Shown here in pieces: positions 47,020 to 59,643 of a stretch of 64,000 nucleotides of DNA. The notes below the pieces were generated by a model. That model did no database searches and was not told the origin of the DNA. It saw only the letters and a program-made list of their open reading frames with translations. Both the position numbers and the translations under genes were made by a program. Within the stretch, counting starts at the first letter, position 1. Every line of letters starts with the position of its first letter. This stretch comes from Solea solea. Lineage: Eukaryota > Chordata > Actinopteri > Pleuronectiformes > Soleidae. The DNA is taken from the NCBI RefSeq assembly GCF_958295425.1, contig NC_081149.1, forward strand, positions 23,359,964-23,423,963, given 5' to 3'.

Positions 47020-48581
47020 GTAAACAACTGTTTGTTTTCGTGTTTTAGTGGGTGAGAGGAGGAGCGACACAGAGAACACGCAGCACATGAAACACAGAGT
47101 TTTATTATTTCCCAACGAAAAAAAGAGCGAGGCTACTGGGCTTGCGGGCGATACTTGGAAGCTAAAGCTAAGCTAACGCCACTTAACGGAAAGCTGCATG
47201 GACAAAACTCATGTGACGACTTCCAGAAGTTTCACTACAGGTTCTTCTTACCTATGTTCGTGAGCTTTAATGATATGTTTGTTTCGGCTTCTTAATTTGA
47301 AAAAGTTAAATACGTTTAAGAGAAATCTTGCTACAATGACGTCAACATGGCTACACTGTACAGCCATAGGTGTCCATCTAATACATAAATAAAGCCATTA
47401 AACTTGACGGTTGGATCTAATATTGAATGAGCAACTAACTGGATTTTGAAGGACAGGGAGACAACCTTAACTGAATAAATGCTCATCGAAAAATGTATTT
47501 TTATATTCATCAAGTTACTAATTTCACCAACCCAAAAAATACAAATAGAAAAACACATGTGTGCAATTGCCTTGCTGGCATTGACTAATAGATTTCACAA
47601 GCAGTTTGTCTTCTTCCTATCATGGCTTTCAGCTCTCTGGCCGATGCTTTAGACCAAAACTTCCAGGCCAAGTCTTCCTTGCTGTGTTGTTCCAACTAGC
47701 TCTTGAAGTTTTACGCTCGAGTTCCAGCACCAGCCAGGCTTCTCCAGCCTGCCCTGTACCCAGTTGTAATGCTCTTCAACAGTAACTATAGGGTGTTCCT
47801 CCCAAACAAGGTGGGCAACAAAGAGGCACATTGGAGTCCAAGCCACTTCCAGATGTAGTTGTTGGCCTTGGTGTCCAGTTTTTTCCACTGTTGTTGTTGT
47901 TGTTGTTGTTATTTCACACATCTTTAATAGCCACATCAGATGGAAACACCCGACTTTGCTGGATTAGAGACCCCCTCCTCAGCTGTCACTGTCTAATCAG
48001 CACTAGTTTTACAGCATTATTACAATCATCACTGCTCATAGTTACATTTATAACCAGTACTTATTTTCAGCTTTGATTCACTCAAAGCTTCTCTTGTCTC
48101 TTTTATTCTCTTTTTTTGCGCCGTTACTCACACACAAACATGCTGACAGCAGACACATTTGTACCGTGAGACTCATTGAAAACACAATTGTGTTCTTTCA
48201 AACAGCCATGACGTCAGTCTGTCTTTAAATACGTGGTAGGAAAGCCCTGATCCGATCATACTTGGTCACAGGACATGCATTTCGATGCCAGGTGTGAACA
48301 GTCGTAGTTAAAGCTGTCCACATGTCTGAATGGGGCCATAATCTGCATGTAAATTTAGGAGTTTATGGAATGAAATACTACAACATTTAATTTGGTCACA
48401 TATTTACATATTTCGCTTCTCCTTGTGTGTGAGCATGATGTAATTTGTTCAGTGTTAATTGATTTTTATCCAGTTTGATGAAGAAATATTGACTGATGGA
48501 CTTGTGTGAAGGATGAATGGATGATAGTAACTGGGCATTGTTGAACTTTGTAAATATTTGGATTATATTTTGTCTGTAGCC

Positions 48582-50265
48582 ATGACAACAGACCCTTCCC
48601 TCCTAAACTCTGAGCTGGAGCTACAGCAACAAGAGGAGCTGTATCAACAGCTGCTGTTACAGGTAAAGTTGTTTTGAAATTCACTGGATTAAAGCAAAAA
48701 AAGAATTATAACCTTTTCACTGTAACGGTGAACATTAACCTGTAAAACCTGAACTCATATTCAGGTTCTACTCACTTAAAGGTCCAACTTTATGAGTTTG
48801 TCTGCAGAAATTGAATATAGTACCTATATTGTGTATGTATATCATTTTTGTAATTTTAGAATAAACCTTTGTATGTATTTTAAGGCACAACATGACCAAA
48901 TCTGTAATCCTAAAAAATGTGTAATGATGTTAATCTGAACATTGAAACAAATGGTTTGATTTTAAGGTCATTTTTGTTTCTTTGGTAGCAGTGACATGAC
49001 AAATTTGATATCACTCTCCTGCCTGGACCGTTAAATGTAGCAGACCTAGTCATTTATCTTAAGAAGTGGGATAAGAGAACAGCTAGTCTGTTTCTGTTTA
49101 GCAAGATCTCAACCAGCATTCACCTACCAGCATCATTAAATGTCAATTAAGAAATCCACATGCCATATTCATCAACTTCTGTACAACCAACAAAATATTA
49201 ACTTGTGAATACATTTTTTTAATTAAATAAATTAAAAATAATGTCTTAATTAGTGACCAGATGCTGGTAGGTAGATGTGTCATGTTACTAGAATTCATGC
49301 AAATTTAATTGCTCGGAATATAAATTCTAATCGTCTGGTAATAGTGACGAGAGAGTGTTTGGAAAGCAAGTTAACTTTGACTTAAGTAAATGATTATGTT
49401 TTAATAACGACAATGCTGTAATGTCCAGACAATGTAGTTGTACTTCTCTTGCTCTGGGAAAGTAATTAGCGTGATCAGACCTTTGATAATTAACATGACA
49501 CATGGATGATTAACCTTTTTAAAAAAATGTCATTAATTAAATACTTGGGTGTAGGCCAGCTATAAATGTAGCGAGAGAACTTTTTTGCTCAGTGCTCAAC
49601 AATGGTCTTTTCTCTTTTTTTTCTCTTTTTACCTTCTATTTAACCTCTTTTTTTAAATACCTCATGTTTTGAGTGTTACTTAACCATGTTACTTACATAA
49701 GGTTTTAGTTTGCTTATTGTGTAAAACAGTAGATTTTCTTTTTAGACTGTGGGGAATATCCAGAAAGAAAATCCAGACTCCAAAGTCATCCGCCCAAATC
49801 CTGGTGAGTGTATCCACATGTGATTCTAATGACATCACACACCCACACACACACACGTACACTTAAGTCTCCATAGATAACACAAAACCTACTACCAGAG
49901 TAATCATCATCACCTTTTTTTAATGTCTAGGCTTGTGTGTAAAGACTGTCTCCGAGCCGGATAAGCAGAAGGTCTTCGTCAACATCTGCCAGTCAAACTC
50001 GATTCCGTCTCCTCCTGAAATCTCAAAAGAGGAGCTTGTGGAGCTGCTCCAGTCAGAGGATCCTAGTGGCTACAGAGTTCCCATGAGCCTTGGCGAGCCC
50101 CACACAGAAGTAGACAACAGTATGTTTTTTTTTTTTTAATTTTTCATTGGCACCTATCAGTTAGGTTTAATTGTACTTCTCATAGTCATTGCAAAATTTC
50201 AGTTGGAGTGAGATGCAGAACAGGAAATTAATCTTGGCCAGAGAGAGATTGCAGCTGTGAACCGT

Positions 50266-50296
<31 letters not shown>

Positions 50297-53200
50297 GACC
50301 TCATGTACAGCACTTTATTTCAGCTGTTATTATTGTTTTAAAGTGTTTTATAAATAAAAGTTGAAAGCATAAAGCATGCACATAGGAAACAAAGAATGCT
50401 GTTGTGGAAAAATGTGTATGAAGATGTCTTATGAGGATATTGAAGCTTGAGTATCAAATGGATTGTTGACGCGCTGTTTATTTCTTTGCAAAGAGAGTGT
50501 CAAGATCGTCAAAGACACATTGTTGTGTCATTACCTTATCTGTGTAGCACACAAAATATGCCTGTAGAAGGAGAAATGTGGTCTTGGGCCTCAAAACAGG
50601 AAGATTAGAAAATCAGTTTTGTGTGGGCATTACTGAGTTTGGTGTGAATACTTAGAAGAATAGCATTAGGTTAAAGGCGACATAGACCGGAAGCTCCAAT
50701 TAACGCTGCGTTTGTGTGTGTGTATCTGCGTCATTACCTCGTTTATGAAACCCTAAAGTTTCAGAACAAACAGTTCAGCCACTGCTGAGAAAATAGTGTT
50801 GTATTGTTTTCCTGGGCTCTGCGAAGCGGATCGGCACTTCCTTAATTTGATGTCGTCATCAGAAATCCTCACCACCGTAGCGCCTCCCGGTGCGGGCACT
50901 AGTCTGGGCACATCCGGTTGCGTACATTCAACCGCAGAAGAAGAAGAACTACTCTCGTTGTAGCTGCTGAGATGCAGAGCATCCACCGTGCCAGAGGGGG
51001 AGCTGTGTATCACAGGACAGTAGGAAAGCTCTCGTTGGCTGGCCAATCACAACACAGTCCACGTTCTGGGGGTGTGGTTTTGGTCTGAAACAGCACGGCT
51101 GACGAGAGCGTCAGTGAGGAGAAATTTTGATCGGCTATGTCGCCTTTAAAGGTGAACAGATGTTAGTTGTGCATTTACGACGAGTGTCTGTCCTTTCATA
51201 CCCATTAACACACTGCTGTCACAGCCATAATGAGCAAATTGGGGTTAAGTGTTTTGCCCATGGACATATCAACCTGACTAGTTCCAGCCAGCCAGATGTT
51301 TGTCTTAAACTGTTTACAATGTCTATTTTAGAAAATTCCCTTATGGGCATTTTATCAAAACATTTCCTTTTTTAAATGATTTGTATTTTCGTTTCAGGCT
51401 CCCAGGGTTGTACAGCTTATGACGTTGTCATCAACCAGGAGTTCTTTCAGAGGTGCCAGGTGGGTAGGTGCATGCTTGTGTGTGGCCTTTTCTTTCTCAT
51501 CTTTCTTACTGAATCGATAGCTTCATGTTGCTGTTAGTGGATTAAATGCTATTCAGTATTTGCTGCTGGGACAATAATCATTGGCCTGTATATACAAAAA
51601 GGATCTGTTTATCTGTTTCGGTGGCTGAGCCACTTTATTAAAGGGATAGTTTTTTTTGACTGACTGCCCCATGTGCACACCTTGAGCTGAGAACCAATCT
51701 GAGACATGGAGGCTCACCCACATTGAAAGTGTTATTTGCTGGTCTTTGAAGCAGGGGAATCTCATTTCAGGCCCATATATTTACATTAAATCAACCTACG
51801 TTGAACATGTTTTTATTTACAGTGTATACATACAGAAATGGGCTATTTCGCAGAGCAAATACAAGACAAGCTATTTGTCGACAGACTTCACTCACAAAGT
51901 CCACACAGGACTGAGGCAGAAAAGGCTCCGCTGTCGTGTTTGTTCCACCTTTCAGACAGTTCCTCCAATCATCGTGCAGAAGCCCAGTGTCCGTGCCCGC
52001 CAACTTCCCCATCCACTGTTGAAGCTGAGCTTCCGTGGAAGTGACGTTGTTGCCTCATTTGAAAAAAAAACAATTCTGTGCCATGCAATAGAGAACAGTT
52101 GAAGCTGAGCTTGAAGTGGTTTTAATGCGGAGGCTGCTATGGGAATACAAATATGACGTAAGATGATCCGTCATCCGTTGATAAACAGCTGATTCTCAAC
52201 AAACTAGTGACACGTTCTAATTGCGTTCTAGTGCACGTTTAGTATTGAAATGTAAATACAAAACAGTACATACTGTATGTCACGAAATTTTAGAGGAAGC
52301 TGACCTCTCCTTGCTCTCTTACAGCAATCGCCACTGAATAAGTGCGTGCGTCCAGGGGTATTAAAGTTGGGTTCAGGATAGTTCTAATGTAATGGTATGA
52401 ACAATGTAACTGAACAATTAACATACTTATCTATGTGTGGACATGTTCATAATACGTTGCTCAGATTGAGTACATTACAAAATACATACAAATACAGGGT
52501 TCAGTATTCTGTAGTGATTACAAATGCTGCTGAAAGACTGATATCCTATGTAACAGTTACATGCTAAGGTTTGAAACAAATCATTAAAAACCTGAATTAG
52601 AGCATTGTAAAGTTCTGTGCCCTTATATCCCTTTACAAAACAAACACACATTATTTGATACAATTTCATTGTGCTCATAAATTTTGTGATGTGCTCCTTG
52701 GTAAATAAAAAGTCTGTGTCCAGCCCTTTAGTGAGAGTCTGCTTTTTTCAAAATTTGGAAGGTGGAATGGTTTTGTTTTTTTGTTTTACAGGAGGATCCG
52801 TTATTCCAACAATTTGTAATTCTGGTGTCTATTGAGGGTCTTGAGAACAAATACAACTTGGAGCTGAGCAGAGGTGAGTGTGTTAATGTGTGTGTCTGCG
52901 AGGTCCAAAAAAACATGAAAACATATGTTTGACTCCATTTGTGTGTATTAGGTTAGAACTGGGTTAAGGGTTAGGTTTAAGTACTTAGTTGTGATGGTTA
53001 AGGTTAGGGTAAGGGGCTATGGAATGCAAGTTTGTGTGCGTGTGCATGGACAGGGTTACAGATGGATAAAAAAAAAAGCATAAGGAGAACAGAAAAGTAT
53101 TTTTTTGTTTTCTGATATGATGAAATGAACTCCTGTAAACCTGTTATTATCCTGTTAACATATTAAGAATTAAGAATATTAAGAATTAATGGCTCCCTCT

Positions 53201-56200
53201 GGCATTTCCAAGAATCTTTACTGCTGATGTAACAGGAAATGTTCCAGACTTTGCTGCATGTCTGAAAGTAGCCTTGCTTGAATTCTTCTTCTCTTCTTCT
53301 TCACATGAACAACATCTGCTCAACACTACATTAAAAGGTCACAGCATCAGGACATCATTAGTGAGAAAAATCAAGGCTGGAAAAATCACTGGGCAATATA
53401 TCTGACCGTTTCTACATCTGCCAAGTGTGATCAGTTGTTGAAAGCCTTGTTGTAATGAAAGATGAAGGTAACAAACTAAAGGCAGTTGGCTTTCCTTTTT
53501 GTGTTTTTGCAGACTGGAAGGTCCTGAAGAACAGAAAGTTTTTGGGATCTGTTAGTGAGCAGAACATCCGGACGAAGACCAAGCCAGTGATTCAAGAGCT
53601 GCAGCCTCAGTACGTCTGTCTTAATGCTCTCATGAACAGAAAATAGATGCAGGGCTCTTCTTCTCTGTTTCGTCTTAAGACTAAGAACTGTCTGACAGTT
53701 CAGTGTGTTTTGTAGTATTTGTAGTAGTTACATCTGCGCTGACTGGTAAAACTAGATTGTGTGGTTCAAAGCTGTCATTAGAACAGGTTCTTCACTTAAT
53801 CTCACCATAATCTCATCAAGATAATACGTGGTTTAAGCAATCGTGGAAACAGGAGCTGCTAGTTTACTGCTGCCTCCCATCGGTCACTTGAGTTTAAAAC
53901 GTGTTTACCAAAGTGAAACAAATCATTCAACCAGAATTTCAGAAATAGCTCTCAACTGTCAGTGTTTGGTCAGTGACACAGGTTTGTTATTGGGGTCAGT
54001 GACAGCAACATTTAATAAAGTGAAGGCTGGTGTATATATGATTAGGACTTATTAATTGCATTATTGGTAAACACTTTCATTAATGAGATTGCATTCATAG
54101 GGAAATTTGTATCAAGAATGTATCACATGTTTTTGCTTCTATTTAATTGTCACAAACACACAGTGAACTTACCCAATATAAGAAAAAAAACATCTGTGTC
54201 TTTGTTTAAATCAGAAAGCCAGTTGCTGGTATGACTGAGCATGTTTTTCAGAAGACAAATTCTCCATGCATTGTGCACAACTGATGTAATCGGATGTGAT
54301 TCAAATCTGCTGTCCCCATATGACCTGCTTTTACTTTCTCGCTGATGATTTGGTTGTTGTTTGAGTTTGTTATTTCAATGATAGGATCAAGTGCAAATCT
54401 AGCATGTAGTCCTTGACAAAGAGGAGGAATTTTCTTTTTGATAATGATCTCATATGTTGTGCTCATTAAAGCCTGTGCCTGTTTTTACAGAGGGAGCTCC
54501 AGTGACGTGGCCAAAAGGTAAATTCTCATTTCTCCCTCTTTTGTCACACAATAAGTTGCTTTGTTTGCATGAGTTCTGTCTAATGGTTTCCTGCCTCTTT
54601 CTCGGATGTCCTCACTTTAACTAGACCAGAGTTCACTTTGCTTGTGGAGCCACCTGCTGGTCACCCTGAGTACCTCATTGCCGAAATAAAGCTTCCTGGA
54701 GTGGTGAGAAACATGCATACAGTGATTCTCAACATTACATAAAATACTGTTATTAAATCCCTATACTTCACTTCTACCAAGTTAAAAAATGATTAAAACA
54801 TAACGTGTTATGAGAAGAAGAAGAAAGAAAGAGCGAGGGCAGTCTATCAGTGTCACATTTATCAATAATTGACATCCTTTATTAAAATAGAAATAAGAAA
54901 CAACAACAAGGCATTTTAACCCCATTCCAGTATTATGACATTTTAAGTTCCATAATTCCCTCACAGTTTGGGAGAAACTACATGAGTCAGACTGTGTTTT
55001 TGACAACTTTGCCTTTCAACCAAATTTGCTATAAAGAAATGAATTAATTAAGTAAGATATGATCTATCACAGAGGTTATATCACTAGGTTAGTGTGAGCT
55101 GTGAAGCTCACATTACTGCTGCAACTAACAATCATTTTTGTTTGGTCCATAAAATGTTAATTAATCTTTCACAAACCTTGACATTATGATGTTCTCAGAT
55201 GTTTTGTTTTGTCCACAAGCCAAAAGTTTTAATCCTTTCCTTGTCGAATGGAGCAATGAAATCAGAAAATATTCACGTTTAAGAAGCTGAGAAATCATTA
55301 AAAGTTATTGAACTCTCGAACAGAGTAATCGAATAAATTCACTTTGTAATAGGTTAATAATCAATTCATCAAATAATCATGACAGCCCTATATGACAATA
55401 AACCAAGGGTCAGTGCCAGTTCATTCATACAGTTCCATTCTGTGCCAGAGGTCATTGCTGACAAGTGAATTTGAAGTGACACAAAATGAGTCATGTGACA
55501 TCCGTCGCTCTATAGACACTGTGGCAAACTTGGTGGATGTTGTTGCACTCTCTCAGAGCTTTCATTTAGTTCATTCATTCATTGACAGTCAAAACCTCTG
55601 TGTTGTATAATCTCAACTGTGTGTGTGTACGTGTTCTGTGTAGCCATCTTCTCACTCTCTGGTCCTGGATGTCGGAGAGGACCGACTGGTGTTGACAGCT
55701 CGTCCCTCGCTCTTCCATCTCGACATCTTTCACCCCTTCCTGATCCACCAGGAGAACAGTGTTGCACAGTACAACAAGAGCACAGAGGTACGCAACACAT
55801 ACACGTATTATCTGTAACGGTTCTCACTCATCTAGGTCTTTAGTGCAGAAGTAAAGATGAGTAGTATTTGTTAGAGTTTCTTGAGGCATTTTCACCTCTT
55901 ATCCATGGGGATCAACATATTAACCCCTGTTAAACCTTGCCAGGGGGGTTATTTTTGCCCTCGTTGGTCTGTTTGATACTGAGCAGCATATTCAGAATAT
56001 CAACAGCAGATTTTAATGTCATTGTCTGGGGATGTAGGTTACGTAGCTGGAAGAGGACACAAGGGATAGGGCAAGATGGAGGCAGAAGATCCACTGTGGT
56101 GACCCCTAATGGGAGAAGACAAAAGCAGAAGAAGTCTGGGGATGTAGGTCATTGCCCAAGGGAGATATTATTAAATTTTGGTGATGATCTGGATACAGAA

Positions 56201-57585
56201 ACTAAGCGGCCTTGGCAGAAGTTTTTTCGCTCGCTGAGTGTTGTTCTAGTTTCATGCTAATACCAGCATCGTCAGCCAATCACAGAGGGTCAGCAACCTG
56301 CATATTTAATGTAACAAATCACTAGGTATTTGTTTCGTTACCTCACAGAGGTCTAAAGTTAAAGCAGGATCAGGTGAGATTTTGATCAATAACAATAACA
56401 TTTCCGCAGCATGTAAATTGAGTAATGTTGAAAGAAAATGAATTGGCTTTGACTTTGACAAGTAGGACAGAAGGAATCTGAATAAAGGGCTGATCATCAT
56501 GTAAACACCCCAATCCGAAAACAGACAGGGCTGTTTTTGTTTTTGCCGATCGTCGCTGTCACATGGCTGAACCATGTAATTGTGACATACACTGCCTGGC
56601 CAAAAAAAATGTCACAAGATTTATTTCCGTCCAGTGTTGCATTCATTTTTCACCAAGATCTTGTATTGATGATGGGAGAGTCGGGCCACTGAGCAAAGCC
56701 TTCCCCAGCACATCCCAAAGATTCTCAATGGGGTTAAGGTCTGGACTCTGTGGTGGCCAATCCATGGGTGAATTACTCTTTCACAATTTGAGTTTAATGA
56801 ATCCTGGCATTGTCATCTTGCAATATGCCCATGTCATCAGGGAAGAAAAAAATGCATTGATGGAATAATCTGGTCATTCATTATATTCAGGTAGTCAGCT
56901 GACCTCATTCTTTGGGCACATAATGTTGCTGAACCTAGAACTGACCAACTGCAGCAACCCCTTACCTATTTGCTTAGTTAAATCCAGGTGGCAACTTTTT
57001 TTTGGCCAGGCAGTGTATTTCCCTTTTGTTAGAGCTGTATTTTCATTCCAAGAACACACATGACGGTCACAGACTGGGAAGAGGGGAACAATGACGTGAA
57101 TAGCCTGGGAACGAGCAGACACTTGCGGCTTTTGTTTACCACATAAAGTGGAAGTGAAGCTTCTTCTTCTGCATCTACTTCCACAAAATTACACTGCGCT
57201 TGTCAAAGTAGTCCATTCTGACTGAACGCCTGATGCACTTGTACACACGCCACAATCTGTAAAATGTAAATTGTGATTTTTCCATTGGAACAAATCTTTT
57301 TGGAATGAAGCCTTTTTGCACATGTAAACTAATCATAGAGCCTTTCAATGACAGTGAAGAGCGAGCAACTGCTTGTATTGGCTGTTTTATGCGTCCATGT
57401 TTCTTGTTATACCAGCACTATACCACAATATGGGTGGAGCATTTCATAGATGGAGAGTTTACCTCCTGTCATCACATTTTTTACCACACTAATGTGCGAA
57501 ATAAGCCCCGTGCAAACAAACTCACGGTACACTTTCTTTCCCCCCACAGATTCTTACAGTCACAATGCCGGTGGTGTGTTCATGA
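48582..57585 (+). CDS. pih1d1: PIH1 domain-containing protein 1 (R2TP subunit), complete, 10 coding exons
   Basis: PIH1D1 is the adaptor of the R2TP co-chaperone (RUVBL1/2, RPAP3) that works with HSP90 in assembly of PIKKs, box C/D snoRNPs and RNA polymerase II. Coding exons: 48582-48662, 49746-49803, 49931-50119, 51398-51459, 52792-52873, 53513-53609, 54491-54517, 54625-54703, 55644-55787, 57550-57585. All are GT-AG and in frame, giving 284 residues against about 290 in mammals. The PIH-N domain runs from about residue 46 (PGLCVKT, VFVNICQS, MSLGEPHTEVD, QGCTAYDVV) to about 165. Its basic residues near 51-60 match the phospho-peptide pocket that binds CK2-phosphorylated TELO2. The C-terminal CS-like half contains YLIAEIKLPGV, LVLDVGEDRLVL and LTVTMPVV. 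One exon is only 27 nt, and the last carries 11 residues plus stop. Confidence 0.96.
50271..50296. repeat. (GA)n microsatellite
   Basis: About 13 AG units in a pih1d1 intron. A similar interrupted run lies at 28478-28515. Confidence 0.9.
50671..51149. mobile_element. TTAA-target MITE (479 bp)
   Basis: The ends are TTAAAGGCGACATAG and CTATGTCGCCTTTAA, perfectly inverted for 15 bases including the TTAA. It lies in the pih1d1 intron before the exon at 51398. A diverged partial copy is at 16954-17230. Confidence 0.9.
51838..52293. repeat. Dispersed repeat family copy 2
   Basis: It is the partner of 40640-41120: atgggctatttcgcagagc, cagacttcactcacaaag, cctttcagacagttcctcc, gctgagcttccgtgg, cagctgattctcaacaaac. 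Confidence 0.7.
55112..55390. mobile_element. Diverged hAT-type MITE copy
   Basis: It shares ctgcaactaacaatcatttt, tttggtccataaaatg, attcacgtttaagaagct and the terminal catgacagcccta with the family at 7326 and 12638. No clean target duplication is visible. Confidence 0.65.
56590..57015. mobile_element. Tc1/mariner-type short element (426 bp)
   Basis: Ends CACTGCCTGGCCAAAAAAAA and TTTTTTTTGGCCAGGCAGTG are perfectly inverted for about 20 bases and flanked by TA on both sides. The reverse strand of the interior corresponds to transposase 3' sequence (cctggcattgtcatcttg). It lies in the last pih1d1 intron. Confidence 0.93.
57174..57340. repeat. Direct repeat, copy A, before the last pih1d1 exon
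   Basis: From tctacttccacaaaattaca to acatgtaaactaatcatag it matches 58016-58190 with few changes (copy B has a short insertion near tcatttcatgtcc). Confidence 0.9.
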
Positions 57586-57651
57586 AGTTGAAGAGGTCAC
57601 GTCCATTGATGTATTTATTATATTTTCTTTTATTCAAAATGACGATGTGTT

Positions 57652-57714
57652 AATAAAAGAGTTGTTTTTCAATCAAATCCTTCTCTTGTGTGTGTACTCA
57701 TGTGGGCCAATAAA
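57652..57714 (+). terminator. pih1d1 poly(A) signals
   Basis: AATAAA occurs at 57652-57657, followed by the GT-rich tctcttgtgtgtgt, and again at 57709-57714. The first gives a 3' UTR of less than 100 bases. Confidence 0.6.
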
Positions 57715-58015
57715 CAACAATAATTGATCCCAGTTTAGACTGTTTATACATATATTCTGTTTCCCAGAAGCTTGCTTCATCACATTCTTAAAATAACAGT
57801 GTGAGATGTTTGTGTGTTCATCCATCCAGTGTCTGAGCAGCTCCGTACAAGGCTGTTTGTTCCGTTTCTGTGTTTTTTCCCATGACTTCACAGCAGCTTC
57901 AGCCTCCAGCAGCCAGACTACTGCTTTACACAGAGTCATAACTACAGGCTCTATACAACATCAGGAAATCTGCTTTTCCAAGTAAACGTTTCAGGCATTT
58001 TATCTTTTTCTTTTT

Positions 58016-58190
58016 TCTACTTCCACAAAATTACACTGCGCTTGTCAAAGTAGTCCATTCTGACTGAACGCCTGATGCACTTAGACACACGCCACAATCT
58101 GATCATTTCATGTCCATGTAAATTGTGATTTTTCCATTGGAACCAATCTTTTTGGAATGAAGACATTTTGCACATGTAAACTAATCATAG
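58016..58190. repeat. Direct repeat, copy B, after the last pih1d1 exon
   Basis: It is the partner of 57174-57340. A second short direct repeat, gcttttccaagtaaacgttt, occurs on both sides of it at about 57971 and 58206, so the local duplication had more than one step. Confidence 0.9.
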
Positions 58191-58663
58191 ATATCAAGAA
58201 ATCGGCTTTTCCAAGTAAACGTTTCAGGCATTTTATCTTTTTTTTTTTCTTTTTTCTTTTTAAACCAAACAGTTTAAAAACAAAATCCCAGTAAAACTAC
58301 TAAGTTTTGTTTTTTCTGCAGACAAAAGCAGTGTCAACGCAGATAATACCAAGAGAACATGTTTTATTCTCTTATTCTGTACCTGAAATGTAGCCTGTCA
58401 CATCTCCTGGAAATTTGACATCTTAAGTAACTATGCGTCAACATACTGACACAGTATCCGCTGCAAGGATGTGAGACATGGAACATTTTATTGGTGGTAT
58501 AAAGCCTGTGTCCATCTCTTTCTGTGAACTGGAAAGCTCTCCTTTCATGGAAAAGACAAACGAGTGAAGCAGTCACTTCTCTATTTCTGGATCTGCCCTG
58601 GTCATCATCACTCTATCTGCCCCCCGCTGCCCCTCCCCGCCTCTAATGTCTCTCTCTTTGCAG

Positions 58664-58744
58664 TTGCATGAGCATCCACATCAGTCTGTCTCTGCTCTCA
58701 CGTTTCTGCCAGACCACTGTGTAGCGACGTGGGTGTGTCCAGAG
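58664..58744 (+). other. Possible 81-nt exon of an unidentified gene
   Basis: A strong pyrimidine tract and CAG precede an open 27-codon stretch that ends at GAG|gtaaaa. It reads LHEHPHQSVSALTFLPDHCV and continues ATWVCPE, faintly like a WD40 blade. No flanking exons could be linked, and it could be chance. Confidence 0.15.
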
Positions 58745-59412
58745 GTAAAAATGGCACTTACACTCCCAGAACATTCCAGAAGCATATGATCATTAAAAAC
58801 TTTTATTATGAATTATTGCTGTGTTAGCATTACAGGAAACTGTCATGGGATATTCGGAGTATTATAAATGGTGACATCTTGTGAGTGAGTTGAGTCAGAA
58901 TGTGGATGTGTGAGAGACTGCCTAAAAGAATGTTCTTCAGTGATAATGCATTATATGTCTAAATAATGTAAATAGCAACAAACAATATTTACACATTACA
59001 ACAAAAGTAAGATTTTTTTAAAGTTACTTGAACATTCAGTCCAGTTTCTGGGGAGTTTTGGAGAAGGAGTTCCAGAGGGAGCGAGCAGCTCTGTGGCCTC
59101 AGTTTCGGTGCTTGGTCTGGTGTGATGGAGGTGAAGCAGGTCAGTGAAACATGAAACTCACACCCTGGCTGCTTTGTCTCTTCAGGCAGCCTTCATGAAG
59201 CAAAACTCCTCCTCTCCCTCCAGCTGCAGTTCTCCTCTCCCAGTCTCCCTCCATTTAACTACACCCTCCCTCTTCATTTTGTCATCCCCCTCTTCACCTG
59301 CCCTTTGGTACCCCCCATTTGTTCAGTGAGGTCATCCCTCTGTTCTTCCTAATCCCGCAAAGCGCTCATCTTTCTGCCTTTGTTTAATCCACCTGTGGCC
59401 CCAAGCCCCATC

Positions 59413-59443
<31 letters not shown>

Positions 59444-59551
59444 TCACAGTTATTCTTGTATTGAATACTTGGGCACTCAGTAATTCTCACAGTATGCATA
59501 CTGTACACACATAGTCAGATAACACACACACACACACACACCACCTCCCTG

Positions 59552-59643
59552 TATAAAACTGTCTCTGCCTCGGTACATCAGTCATTCTCTTTCCTGTGTC
59601 TGTCCCTCTGTCTTGTGTCTGGTGATACTACACCTTCATACAG
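59552..59643 (+). promoter_or_regulatory. TATA box and possible non-coding first exon
   Basis: TATAAAA lies at 59552-59558, just after a CA repeat. Thirty bases on, the sequence is pyrimidine-rich and ends in a good donor, acag|gtatgtctg, at 59643. This looks like a core promoter with a 60-base 5' UTR exon on the + strand. The next exons would lie further on. Confidence 0.3.

Noticed and set aside
53455..53646. Complete 63-residue small protein
   Set aside because: It is the pih1d1 exon at 53513-53609 read through into intron on both sides.
58664..58744. Alternative last exon of pih1d1
   Set aside because: It is in the right phase, but the exon at 57550 encodes LTVTMPVV, which matches the family end, and is followed by poly(A) signals.
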